From Phycisphaeraceae bacterium (GTDB taxonomy: Bacteria > Planctomycetota > Phycisphaerae > Phycisphaerales > Phycisphaeraceae), in the NCBI GenBank assembly GCA_020851735.1, contig JADZCD010000053.1, positions 28,112-92,111 of the forward strand: DNA of 64,000 nt, in the 5' to 3' direction. Shown here piece by piece: positions 30,001 through 31,829 of the stretch. Each line of letters opens with the position of its first letter. Positions within the stretch are counted from its first letter, which is position 1. The notes beneath the pieces were generated by a model. The model did no database searches. It worked only from the letters and a program-made list of their open reading frames with translations, and was not told the origin of the DNA. Position numbers and translations under genes: made by a program.

Positions 30001-31585
30001 CTGGTCGCTGGACAGCTTTGCCGGCAGCAAGAGCTCCCTGGCCGACGGCGCCTATGAGCTGACTCTTCAGGCTGCCTACTTAAGCGACTGGTCCGCCAAC
30101 GCTCTCGATGGAGACAACGACGGCACGGCCGGCGGCGATTACCACCTGCTCTTCCATCGCTTAAAGGGCGACGTCAACGGCGATCGCGTCGTGGATGACG
30201 CCGATCAGCAGATGGTGCGGACTGCCTTGGGCGAGGCCTCCGGCAGCAGTCAGTTCAACCCCAACGCCGACACCGACCGCAGCGGCGTGATCACCAGCGT
30301 CGATCTGCGTGCCGTGCAAAGCGCCCTGGGGCGGCGCGTGCTCTTGCCCGGCGAACGATTGGCTCCGCCCGTGGTCAGCCAGGCGGTGGTGCAAGGCAAG
30401 ACGCTGATCCAGCGTTCGTACGTGGACCTGATCAGCATACGCTTCAGCCAGGAAGTCAATCTGCCCGCCCTGATCGCCGACGGGCGGATCACCGCCGCCA
30501 TCACGCTGGTCAACCTCGGCGTGCATGCCGATGCCGACGCCGATCAAGTCATCCGCCTGACCGTCAGTCAGTTCCGTTTTGACGCCGCCACGCACACGCT
30601 GACCTGGTCCTTGGACAGCTTTACCAACACCAAACGCTCCCTGGCCGACGGCTACTACGAACTGCGGATCAGCGCCGCCCTGGTGGAGGACACGTTCGGC
30701 CAAGCCCTCGATGGCAACGCTGACGGCCTGGGCGGGGATGATTACCGGCTGAACTTCCACCGTTTGCATGGCGACGCCAACGGCGACCGCCGCGTGGACA
30801 TCAACGATCTGAACATCGTCCGCTATGCGCTCGGTGAGAACTCGGGCAATGGTCTATTCAATCCCAACGCGGACCTCAATCGCAGCGGGGTGGTCAGCAG
30901 CGCGGACCGCCGCATCGTGGCTCTGGCCCTGGGCCGGGAGATCCTACCCCCCGGAGCGGACGTCACTCCGCCTAAAGTCGCCGCGATCACCGTGCAGGAC
31001 CCGACGCTCACGCAGCGGTCCTACGTGGATCGCCTGTCGATCCAATTCAGCGAAGTGGTCAATCTGGCGGTGCTGATCGCCAACGGCACCATTGGCTCAG
31101 CCGTGACCATCACCTGCCAGGGGATGAATCCTGGCGTCGACACGCCCGCGCCGCTTAACTTAACCAGCAGCCAGTTCCGCTTTGACGCCGCCACCCGCAC
31201 GCTCACCTGGTCTTTGGACAGCTTTGCCGGCGGCAAGGAATCGCTGGCCGACGGACGCTACGAATTGGCGCTCAAAGCCAGTCTGATCAAGGACGAAGCC
31301 GGCAACGCCCTGGACGGGGACGGCAATGGCGTCAGCGGCGGGGACTACCGCGCCTACTTCCACCGTCTTTCCGGCGACGTCAATGGCGACGGCGTGGTGG
31401 ATGCCAAAGACCAGGCCTTGGTCAGGAATGCCTTAGGCGAGTCCAGCGGAAGCAAACAATTTAACTCGAACGCGGACCTGGACCGCAGCGGCGTGATCAG
31501 CAGCATGGATCTGCGCATCGTCAACTTGGCGATGAACAAACGAATCAACTTTTTGCGGAATGTTCCCCTGGTGATCACCGCCTAG
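2..31585 (+). CDS. Giant modular secreted/surface protein (3' part; 5' end outside window)
   Basis: An open frame of about 10,527 codons runs from base 2 to the TAG at 31583-31585 without interruption. No start is visible and the first residues already lie inside a LamG/concanavalin-like domain, so the gene begins upstream. Module order by nucleotide position: LamG (2-385), Ig-like folds (370-1650), five 265-residue Gly-rich repeats (1740-5560), two Ig-like folds (5570-6230), 15 CARDB repeats (6236-12290), a pre-peptidase-like and an IPT/TIG-like part (12300-12860), a beta-propeller (14880-15590), nine putative-Ig/cadherin-like repeats (16264-18840), an RHS-like entry with a YD motif (19420-20230), a dockerin-like EF-hand pair (20590-20760), Big_2-like and ZU5-like parts (21060-22060), PA14 (22490-22880), a YVTN-type propeller (23140-24260), alternating pre-peptidase and CARDB domains (24590-29050), and three 201-residue Ig-dockerin units (29759-31585). 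No catalytic domain was recognised, which suggests adhesion or a cell-surface or matrix role. Function is unproven. Confidence 0.9.
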   Translation, partial: QTLRIFVNGQLAAEKAIGPKTVANSSSTLRISGDDNEHVYFNGLIDEARVWNVARDQAALAADMTRRLAGDEAGLVGYWRLEEGVGHTAADASGHGNVGSWDESGAANHPTWAGATAPMARSSFRIGFVDIGGMNPSSVTTLANYGLWASGGDGTFGDGNEVDLSGLLATVSYDAQTATATLGLSAGLSDDYYQVLVRKAVADLAGNALSANVDYLSSALGSEDHPATVTVDLQDGSDSGYSQTDNLTNAALPTFDVTVNKRGWIAVDFDGDGAADFTQNLTVAGTYAVTCPTALADGSHQVKVQFTPWVGGLVAAELPIQIDTHGPKGVVTVQTVMTPYFQRQVTFSETVLAESFTPAQAMVVGPGGTSLGQVLTVTGSGTDYAVSLSALKSKGNYQLVIGPDVVDLAGNPMDQDGNGVNGQAGDAWADAFVIGADLASGLWVARVQPTGTSAKPFDKVQVVFSGLVDDATLGVEDIGLTAVDGLGGVIHPATIVKLGAQWYEIDFGGLTTAKNYDLVIGPAIAAASGDGLDQDHDGVGGEAGEDAYQARMIATTTAIAEAEAAYEGMNLVVVAATLTIDGSHTLTSLEILGGAVMTHSVSTGAQAYRIDLSISGLLWIDATSKIDVSNRGYVIGHTAGNATDGAAASRAGGAYGGYGSSQDGATNAVYGDYRDPNDLGSGGGAIWGQGGSGGGLVRLAAGMAVVDGSILANGGDGSYYGRTAGSGGGIRLDLGTLDGTGTIAANGGAGYADGGSGGGGRVAIDYDQSNFDPAKIWAIGGNGGPGAGSVGTVYLKDKAGAGELRIDSHGAAVGAWTALGLAGDNVFEVDRLVISGSGVIAAPEHQMAISANKVTLANGAVLTHQPTTAQVAYSLVMTVTGELLIDATSKVDVSNRGYIIGYTAGNASAGAADRRAGGSYGGYGSSQDGATNAAYGDYRDPNEAGSGGGTIWGQGGSGGGLIRITAGSVTVNGSILANGGDGWYYGRTAGSGGGIRLDVGSISGTGKIAANGGAGYSDGGSGGGGRVAIYFDQDNIEASQVWAIGGNGGPGAGAVGTVYLKDRAGAGELRLDSHNQPTGVWTAMGIAGDTVFEADRLVISGVGVLAAPEHQMAIVANKVTLANGAVLTHQPTTAQVAYSLVMTVTGELLVDATSRIDVSNRGYLIGYTTGNVTTGGADRRAGGSYGGYGSSQDGATNAAYGDYRDPDEAGSGGGTIWGQGGYGGGLIRITAGSMTVEGSILANGGDGWYYGRTAGSGGGIRLDVGTISGSGKIAADGGAGYSDGGSGGGGRVAIYYDQSSFGAAQVWAIGGNGGPSAGAVGTVYLKDRAGEGVLRLDSQGQAAGVWTPLGIAADTVFEADRLVISGAGVVAAAEHQMAIVANYLMLANGAVLTHRVTTPQAEYSLVVQVAEEISIDATSRINVNNRGYTFGYTVGNVAGAVGHAGGSYGGYGSSDNGATNAAYGDYRDPNNLGSGGGTSWSNGDGSGGGGVRITADRMTLDGVISANGGDGNYYGRTAGAGGGIRLDLGTLSGTGSITANGGSGYSNGGSGGGGRIAIYYDSLSGFDASLVRAIGGAGGAGAAAVGTVYLKNRQGSGELRIDSYGAAAGVWTPLGVAGDTSFEVDRLVIKGSGVVVAPEHQLPMLANQVTLADGAVLTHRAATTEQTYSLLMTISGELAIDAASKIDVSNRGYLIGWTVGNTTVGAATGKGGGSYGGKGWGSSNEIYGTAEDPNDLGSGGGTTWGAGGSGGGLVRITAGSIALDGAIVANGGDGWYYGRTAGSGGGIRLDVGTLSGSGAIAANGGTGLSDGGSGGGGRVAILYWEANELAESQVSAAGGGNNAGQPGSVYYEKTLHDIAPPTVVSLQPTGAINQSVTSLTIQFNEVIDLSSFTGADVWITMPGGAQLDPSLISVSAGADIGQYVILIPVQAAEGAYAVVIGPAITDVAGNAMTGTYEGGFSIDKTGPRVSGTLPGAEVYQSFDAVEVTFDAAIDPASFTAGDVVLTGPGGQTITVTGITRLASNTFRIHFAGQHTPGSYVVTIGPGIADLVGNEMDQNQDGVNGEAEDVYAATITLKFPELAITDVTAPGSGVVGQTFNVTWTVTNVGNQPATANWYDAVYLSADGVVNSGDVQLTFVLIDSQTPLAPGDHYTITQSITLPMTAAGPWKLLFVADRDNQQDETDDANNVTATDLTLAAPDLTLTLGTLPGWASVGQEVTVSWTVKNQGTLTAYADWQDGVYLSADLVLDGGDTALALETIGPQTPLAANGTYTISRKVVIPNLTPGSWHLLVKADVHSAQVETDETNNLQAADLEVRSADLTVEIVTAPGVAHTGEAIEIAWRVRNIGNGATAAAQWSDRVYLSSDDVLGNDIELATFAFSPLTNLAAGQSYSQVQVVVIPESVAMTEGTYWLFVRADVGSQAPESAEGNNVGRTTDGVQVVFAPVADLAVTGATIASEGVAGQTATASWTVRNLGGASANGSWVDRLYLSTDGSLSGAILLGEYARPSTLAAGAEYTGNQMVTLPAWADGNYRLVVVTDAGGQIYERGVEANNTGASADTLALVHADLTVDVVTAPGTAQSGQEIVVGWVGHNVGTGRTSGQWVDRLYLAQSPDGGPTDQLLGEVTRQGVVEAGQTYSAELIIKLPRGAEGTYYLRVVSDATGLVNEPASEGNNQRSSAEMVVTLAPYADLTVTSVTTPTAILIGDPVDLTVSWTVTNVGTGGGDVDQWVDRVVLSLDAVLGNGDDREISRWTHTGLLPVGSSYGKTEIISLPAELRGRFYLFVQTDATDAVYEHGNAGGNVGQAAGIVDITPGPYADLVVDVVVSQPLGQNGQPINVQWTVSNQGIGVTDTTTWSDRVWIASAPTGTGARELRSFSHAGALAVGDSYTRTVEVDLPGDLAGGNWYVFVTTGGPYEFIYENNNTTRADDPVTVLYVAPPQGDLQVTVVTGPTTASDAQNVEISWTVKNNGPDSISGSWIDRIWLAPNGNMSQAVVLGDFQRVGGLEAGHTYARTELIRLPQTPGVFQIVVQTDVHQWISEANENNNQTAAADGLTISISPRPDLQVISALGPQTVVAGGVIDVEWIVSNLGMARTPTGGSRWTDGVFLSMDHHFGGGDVALGALANGIALEKGESYSSRISVRLPEGVAGNVYIIVATDVTVINNGAVPGGNGVVDEYPNEGNNYFAIPLAVDATPVPPPDLVVTSVSGPVDAFDNTTITVRYRVSNLGAGVTGKSSWVDTIWLSTTKGRPYAPLAGSDIVLGSFGHSGALAVGEYYDAVVTVKLPEHLAGKYFLTVWTDASDGVYEASFDVNLNPDSPNDLEGSNFKATPITVMYTPPADLEVMQVIAPATAVGGQEVTLKWTVANRGSAVTDKDQWADAIYLSTDNKLHDGVGQEWLVFAVPHYGALEVGKSYTQELTFTLPPSAAGSYFIVETNVDPTITMTEEELFLKQIQGIVNRAQEMLGHPLTDVNYDDLTKLTKSQIMYILVGPPQAQSVLVFEASLTENNQRAAASVVTNEPADLVVSDVTLPALTYSGTTVAVSWKVTNVGGAVWSGTTHWTDYVYLSPDPVFIANRATLVGQVVHAGTLGSGESYVANAMLTLPAGIEGKRYVHVFSDIELDRFGKPVVPSELTPGQFPKWPEIFAERVWELGPKTANVATGVTEVVYREPDLRITSITIADGAATVDSGGYISVKWTVTNTGNAATRVDTWYDRVYISMDGSLDVYDELLGTFRHEGVLEPGQTYEVNGTIRLPDDIDGPYYLLAYVDSPFWRDPDARAMPYPSLQGDARLTGSGSGYVQEFRGEGNDLLSVPIVVNLVQSPDLKVTSIDLPAHVEVGQTFHVTYTVRNDGSGITPDRQNKWQDQVYLSRDKYLDIYSDHLVSAGGLTHLGILASGQGYTVSADFKLPHGILGPYYVFVVTDVPDSLHPRGIVYEGANETNNATASLVPMIIDLPPPADLVVQSVSGPTTAGAGQTVVITWTVINNSGQTAKGYWADSVYLSADAVWDWGDRLIGTVDSYVGPDGSVTIPAGSIVPPTELGAGQTYTAQLTAALPVVLPDSYRLIVRTDIYDDINEGSHNANNKTTSADALEVTVDTLSLGSTYTDPRPGLPERLYRVSVPAGETLEVSVLTAADQLYVRYEALPDAIRYAAAYAGYAGGKPTVNIARTNAGYYYIAVRGAAGPVRIATRLVPLSITGLTPDSGGDSRYVTTTITGARFDPAAVVKLVRPQIGEFEPVAYQVVDATKIIAVFDLRDAPRGLYDVKVINPDGQTTTAPYRFLVEKAQEYDLTVGLGGPGHLEPGNIGIYGLSIYNLANVDLPYVWVQFGVPRVLNKAQDLIPGEALTFSGNLMGEASVGGVDWADADPLLNLNGQLVNRGFIYDLRNQGYAGLTFTVDAYPELRRILAENPRFLEDLSDDALEALSFEFYIQASATPLTADEYVEYQRSVAETIRPLIVADDTAPAALKLAAADAEGWADLYLSYLVTAGLLRAQDLPPSISLQGRSISDVAMVSAGLLGGHTGAQIISDSLGDLTSLFAQVRTWLGDHPDAYGAETIPDLAQYDLNLSHATHAEAFVIRVYLREWYEGVKLDDQSSTNPDLGGYLTIGGGSRSGNVRVTGPSGAGTANYIPIDTTLPYLIRYKNPSDATSAVKQIRIVSQLDTNLDKRRFALGDIKLGDLAVDFPNLAAMTAEYDYTADRGYILSVTAGVDVDTGIATWLLRAIDPVTGQLIDDPNVGLLRPGEEGMVSYSLQAMSEAPSGTEVSASARVFLDNGTPMDSTVITNTIDSAAPVSQLTVTALGNGSYALAWLAGDDTVGSGVKDYSVYVAIDGGAYTLLRDKTTDTSLVYTGQADETADFLVLSCDAAGNVEAAPEGVWLPSYQPSINLGSLPTEPTTKPRSLPTTQPPASEPANALFIWALQQVPGLQSSTHPSSFAGIFEPFAAGAFAWSMPTSGAGIGPLGIAFTPDGKSVLISGGAGRNSIYRFTLAGGAAGVPLATLDEPIYDMAFDSSGYLWATTGGGPLVQLDPQTGQIVARYGEGVNLGLAADPNSNKLYVSTSDGVEIFDTATRQFRPFASTRVDGLALGPDGRLWATTWPDGGEVVRFDAYGRVEVMLSLEQPAEGLAFGPTGSAYEGLLFVSHESGGAMTLVDLASRQTIQIATGGTRGDFLHFGRDGRLYLTASGQVDVLQPVTPPHVVAMTPVPDSTQAPVVHTAQLIFDADMLTSSSSAAGSVLNPANFVLTNINTGRAVTIGSLYYDAANRALQLGFESLGSDTYELRVMAAVTSELGMALGQDYVAQFTVFSQPWAEITPQIVNTRSDRAAGTISFDVTVTNPMTYTLTSPLRLIFDGLVGSTASLLDAGGQTENGAPYIDLPIGGTGLLLPGATSGILTVTISNPDWVALDLQPRVLAAIPANQRPVFNSTPSVLGAVQESYVYQALAIDPDGPAVQFALVNGPRGTTLDGRTGRLDWVPTVEDDATTYFELRAYDNSGGYTTQLWTVNVTGVNHAPVLLPIADRTLSEGQLLEIPIGGFDADGDALIYGVDHLPAGATFDAENNTLRWQTDGQSAGRYSSLTVWAFDGVAKVERTFEILVLNVNQAPQLQQPQGMTLREGQTLRIQLAATDADGDAITYSSPNLPVGATLVPETGLLLWTPRFDQHGTNRMDLVVSDGKLSSTRSVVIQVLNVNGQVTFGDVGQWVVFEGQDVMIHLGVDDPDHPTGTSILLPDGTIDSGGLEPALTWSHSVLPQGATFDTQTGTLKWTPTYQQAGVYTINFTVLDDGDGTGTKTTDNTTLTIVVRDANGVPVVEAIANQTVEAGHSLTMTVQASDPDGGAITISADSLPNFVTLVDQGNGKALLTIQPNSVQGGNYTLTIRATDDGNGDPEAILSGSASFVLTVHSPNAQPQFQPLGDKVALIGQELAFEVWVSDLNEDPLAFAAVNLPAGASLIPTTVYGKAMFRWTPTTAGVWTMTLSVHDSGNGDSAQMLTDSVTLSIVVRATNTAPLLLPVGNRQTNEGQTLTFNLNATDADGDPIWYEATGLPVGAKLDPHTGVFTWTPSFDQAGVYNLRLTATDGQQASSDDITLTVAQTNRAPQMTVLPGISGRENLALRFTVVGGDLDNDPFSYFIDSQLPTGATFDPSTGLFAWTPDYEQAGVYIVRFGIVDAHGAKDVTEARIEIVNSNRLPEFDPYSDHVVLIGQLFSMMFPATDLDAGTTLTYAAVGLPEGATLDPATGKISWRPTGAQEGAHSIRLLANDGLGESSVNLILVASYQPITPDVLIEMTPSFPSPVGRSVIIHAAAGGIADIATLVLLVDDQPLTLDPYGRAHFTPTAAGHYRVTARATDVDGVVGIATADLKIRDLTDIAAPEVEILSPSQDGVITAPTIVTGRVLDDNLDRYVLELAPLGSETFTLLAEGTAEVNGATLATIDPSLLANGAYTLRLTATDMAGRTTSVLRVIEINTHAKPGNIQQTATDLTVTLAGFPLNFTRVYRGYDSESAGSLGYGWHLAGFDPRITTNLAPTGLEALGLGKAFELGARLYLNLPDGSRAGFTFSPVAVSLGGKTVYRPAWQADAGVTYQLRSADALLERIGDGFYQLGTGLPYNPTAGRFGPFDYTLTASNATVFAYRTDAGLVRITTAAGAKLLVTDSAVIGPDGSRVEIRRDKLGRVTELVDPQGGRIVYSYDAAGNLEAVNDLRQGSRTWYDYSGFGPRQMLASVIAPAGQTSQSFRYDAQGRLLGMEVIDNVLGSGIEYLNLSQAGHLAAGQTQRWAIRLTDLEATGTGTARTTLGVEIRGLNGFNPAAATIVGQNAGWTAGQAGQSLALFTIAQGGVLIIEVRGADIQAAGDYQLEIYLAADVNRDARVDGLDATLLDAALGSSSGQPAYDPYADANRDSHVDAADHLYLDANYGFAANTAPSALNGSAEGLRGFAVSVDLAPLAADPQGDKVYFALRNVRHGTVRLAGDGRTVVFTPEAGYVGQAGFEFAADDGSLTSAWATVNIDLVAATLQSIQLSPKDPVLTAGAVLNLSVIGVYDNGLTVTLPAQMVTFTSTDPSVAVVTSIGSVWGLTSGVTIITASVDGLTAATPITVGDPGVLAAIEFYPTSYTLATGDTRQLIVRQLQLDGSVVNLSAAAAGSSYFVMNGAIATVSGDGLLTATALGDTLVTIIHGGQSAVVPISVKAASVGPTTVGNEGGIVANANGFTVAVPAGALPEGTLVTLTTLSEAQMPMAMPGGFTFGSAFNLQMSGQRAAIGLAVSAPAPAGSQPGDLLVMFRPGKFLNEFGQLVDGWEIVDRMVVGSDGIARTTSPPNPSPTWEGMLLLAAAPSGVAAFAVAATTAMTVQAAKATYTEIYVDPKNGQPYFSCPGLFWDFWVPLRPAVDITKVARVDPSGTMSVKTLNLALADPSHTVVVDLPAPTPNDRTVKITRTEVEYTPTGPVLKIFGSGFEQGQTSLYEVVFSSQQAALQPTPVIPEEPLTAIRDPEQTGELEEGLVYRYYEGSWSKLPDFAHLTPVNMGTVDKIDLTPRLRDDNFAIQFKGYFEATVDGTYTFSLRSDEGSRLLIGSRVVVDNDGLHDVTLATGSINLKAGRHALTVEYFEKTGAQLLDVQVAGPDTSVPDDIPDHQLYQPGMLAALPQEGLEIYRPEIVEVTDTYIKIKPPTTASMGNGYVKVNKLVTDYKQEPGGGWVEQVVLSTGGTIWDVRPKDPPYYVYVVNQGNAYANNGGESVTVIDPRLIGNADYANGVIARIPVGHNPTDVAVSRDGLLAFVTNTGDGTISVIDTVALREIDMDPLTPGLQRIAAGSTPGVPDAPIWGHPNYIALHPTLPYGIATDRTSGRIFIFSFTGKEATTVDVAGDVPVLGLTGLDFSPDGQFVYVASPGLSSWAGTDDVAAFGYLFVWDTLAGKTIAVIGGLKKPFGVTRAPRIDLPYVGVASRGSESAGYSVININKQTYQLRLASNLRGKEGALPAGWQIGSSKLASVWNKLFDINSAEAIAYDRTGDYAYVLFNNTFEQGDPARNPFYGAGGNIGIVRDPFDKTNAAYIAATAMAPFSWPDEITVDPFNRYLFATYKGLNAVAVYDLTKIRAALDLMDAYFPDGWEDYIDRPLDDYIAFILGSTPQSFFAEYDKIFTGYVNKAPLNLSLINTSTLYEQFDRARKDLGDGKLLVAMIGSGKLPSGIASAPEAPPDLVAVSVKLIDDSPSTTDQLEITYDIWGKEPTKSVVLAVHMSMMGVLDPSLLTTPFYTVELSGDDLTTRQHTIKVPLGKELIAGEDITYVVQLDYGNKITDEASETNNTMVFEIPPLGVTAEFDGDPSPTVFGQYIQGVELQNIIRIKASDDLVDPSTAVKEVFVKIADEDVTLTYHGGGYWSFGYDMGVFEEDTTMTVEYVFQNDTHDQKEFTFDVLLPPDWVNPEKQTGDPTKADIQWNSSGQGYYEIVTQTMAPGLDATVPQSVPLIGGRPMQAALGYFYSFLFDLTGTATQQRIGPALVGNLLGNAFSLRLPMPKSGTVTTAQLADLISTNVTNAFKGIKNLYDPRPENSIRPGFLENKFNEADKTLQDNNGGNESWTNLPPGTVWQRNRPGYERNNFGVTTHDGIIPTSLEDMERANSVKPDVVSELSYEWSDLTINKDLTIADLGGGFTFAATFKKTVPLIAVSTILAQIGPWVGVTVGAALEAEPSITFKLMVSPVGGMLTLTSGSVTGAFQITGKGNISAKVLLGLAGVTGELAISGGAQLEMKVKYDYGSNKLSLDPSSGWTFPFKIGGKVEGQVAFELAKADLWNFQLFSTSDLCGSPFQYEGPKSAVNITGMGSSTDWLPSADLYELNNGYDAAANLGPVNGTLNVAGLTLHDSADSDYFRFRTLDAGGSGHQVLLSWTEDNAVFDAQLQNAWGTTVSQLQAIDAHSGRFDLADLPAGEYYLVVRNGQEPGLSYSLAITAPSTDLAAMIGEIELSTQGIEVGQPITVTATIRNGGAKDAGETEARLVFSRDSLIDDNDGNLLPILKIPALAAGQWWKQSFTVTLPSEVTGRVYIGVLADRRQDIEEINLADNEAVLPLTVALAADALEPNDTGYRAKSLGGLVATIVRDGLNIAAYSDSDWFKFDLPQIGTAEDYILVERYDGTGNVWLSLDDAIGTRVRDNNPDPQTTGDGTGRINLEGLQPGRYFLRVHALAEESFTYTLSIHSATRAGADLSVDYINVEPDLFPGSTQTAQVMLANYGSTAAANFTVQLAMFIDGTIYNLGQPVMVYQLAAGQTVAVAVPFTVPNMPLDRFFNFSATVDYANTVTELNEDNNVNWLPVLLTAEPDAVETLEAVHGEINLGLVQGDFTQADMNLHSFRDQDLFRFRLGAAGTNSDEVRVQTTAGADIRVTLYDTTMNLIGSAATDDSGLAQISLNNVAAGEYLLLVENPQILTHPDYTLAIHAPQPAGTNLVAYDLTTAAALLSGDSLDVTAHLANLGDQPAGTFTFRYVLSTDATINLATAISLGGPITVTSLAAGQVVTDQRTLDFSGIAAGSYVLAVVIDAGQDVAETAESDNIATVGLIRLPAADASEPNNASATAVDLPLTAGQATLTGLTIHAPTDADWFRITLPGTGGDHDKITLQRNTDDAALMLGIFDASNHLLAQATATQGAVSLSLSTLAAGDYYLRIIAASTTGFNSDYSLTIDASEADAAVSTGSGSAHALNDGPYVTPQANPWLTQDDSLSSLWAQLFGPRTEGTSSGALGNQPTSDAGQALFASASSTAWTSAWVTRGSATASDDHLSLLDGDQHLAGVRRTFAITQSGSKLRFTIVTAALSANGLNPPDALEVALLDSASGAALIGGVGLTNTDALLNIQSDGQAYFSSTVTLSGVTASGQQVNLAQALTVEIDLSSLAVGSSFDLYVDLLGFAPHDAQIVVESLQITAPTNDQTPPTVVSTIVQDLTLIERSYVDRLSIRFSEDINLLQLIADGRITSAFTLTNLGMNADVDADQPIVLSVSQFQYSALTHTLTWSLDSFAGSKSSLADGAYELTLQAAYLSDWSANALDGDNDGTAGGDYHLLFHRLKGDVNGDRVVDDADQQMVRTALGEASGSSQFNPNADTDRSGVITSVDLRAVQSALGRRVLLPGERLAPPVVSQAVVQGKTLIQRSYVDLISIRFSQEVNLPALIADGRITAAITLVNLGVHADADADQVIRLTVSQFRFDAATHTLTWSLDSFTNTKRSLADGYYELRISAALVEDTFGQALDGNADGLGGDDYRLNFHRLHGDANGDRRVDINDLNIVRYALGENSGNGLFNPNADLNRSGVVSSADRRIVALALGREILPPGADVTPPKVAAITVQDPTLTQRSYVDRLSIQFSEVVNLAVLIANGTIGSAVTITCQGMNPGVDTPAPLNLTSSQFRFDAATRTLTWSLDSFAGGKESLADGRYELALKASLIKDEAGNALDGDGNGVSGGDYRAYFHRLSGDVNGDGVVDAKDQALVRNALGESSGSKQFNSNADLDRSGVISSMDLRIVNLAMNKRINFLRNVPLVITA
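1740..5560 (+). repeat. Five tandem 795-bp (265-aa) Gly-rich repeats
   Basis: The anchor motif (I/V)DA(T/A)S(K/R)I(D/N)V recurs at 1859, 2654, 3449, 4244 and 5039, a spacing of exactly 795 bp each time. Each unit continues with a GGSYGGYGSS-like stretch, then LANGGDG-YYGRTAGSGGGIRLD, GGSGGGGRVAI and an EHQ-x-ANxxxLANGAVLTH segment. Copies 2 and 3 are visibly near-identical at DNA level, pointing to recent duplication or gene conversion. The fifth copy ends early and passes into an Ig-like domain. The Gly/Ser-rich, short-period pattern suggests a beta-solenoid-like fibre segment; the fold is inferred. Confidence 0.93.
6236..12290 (+). repeat. Array of about 15 CARDB domains
   Basis: Fifteen consecutive units begin with the pattern (P/A)DL-x-V and continue with a G(Q/E)xxxVxWTVxN strand, a W-x-D-x-(V/I)YLS strand and a terminal E-x-N-N motif. 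They start near 6236, 6597, 6957, 7340, 7700, 8070, 8454, 8823, 9187, 9602, 10022, 10568, 11018, 11474 and 11882. This is the CARDB (cell adhesion related domain in bacteria) signature. Units are diverged and of unequal length, roughly 360-550 bp, so this array is older than the exact-period arrays at both ends of the visible gene. Confidence 0.85.
16264..18840 (+). repeat. Nine putative-Ig (He_PIG/cadherin-like) repeats
   Basis: Nine units open with N-x-(A/R/L)-P and carry D-x-D-G-D-x(I/L)-x-Y, LPxGA(T/K)(F/L)-D-x-x-T-G and a closing W-x-P. Openings lie near 16264, 16540, 16810, 17082, 17427, 17727, 18024, 18294 and 18568. The Asp-rich linkers are typical of calcium-stiffened Ig-like chains in bacterial surface proteins. 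Confidence 0.8.
29759..31585 (+). repeat. Three tandem 603-bp (201-aa) Ig plus dockerin-like units
   Basis: The motif RSYVD recurs at 29810, 30413 and 31016, exactly 603 bp apart. Each unit has an Ig-like part (RSYVD..IxFS, TLTWSLDSF, LADGxYEL) followed by a paired EF-hand, dockerin type I-like segment with GD(V/A)NGDxxVD and N(A)DxxRSGVxSxxD. The last unit ends the protein in a short tail after the second EF-hand helix. Dockerin-like C-termini are frequent in planctomycete giant proteins. No cohesin is encoded in the window, so a binding partner is not apparent. Confidence 0.9.
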
Positions 31586-31829
31586 CCGGCCAACAGTCAT
31601 TGATTCCCGACTTTTGCCGTCCGGCCTGACAACGCCACGCCCGCGCCACCGGCAAAGTCTTTGCCCAGTTACACAGCGTCAGGCTGGATCCCCCCGCCTC
31701 TGGCAAGCCCCTGGAGCCTATGGTATACAAGGTTGGGATGAACCGATGGCCCCAGGGCCTGCGCCCGTCCCGCAACGCATAGAACCTCCCTAGAAAACAA
31801 CCTATTGACCCATGCAAGGAGTTGACGCC

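Noticed and set aside
29759..31585. Dockerins taken as evidence of a cellulosome
   Set aside because: No cohesin or glycoside hydrolase is in the window, and dockerin-like ends are common in planctomycete surface proteins.
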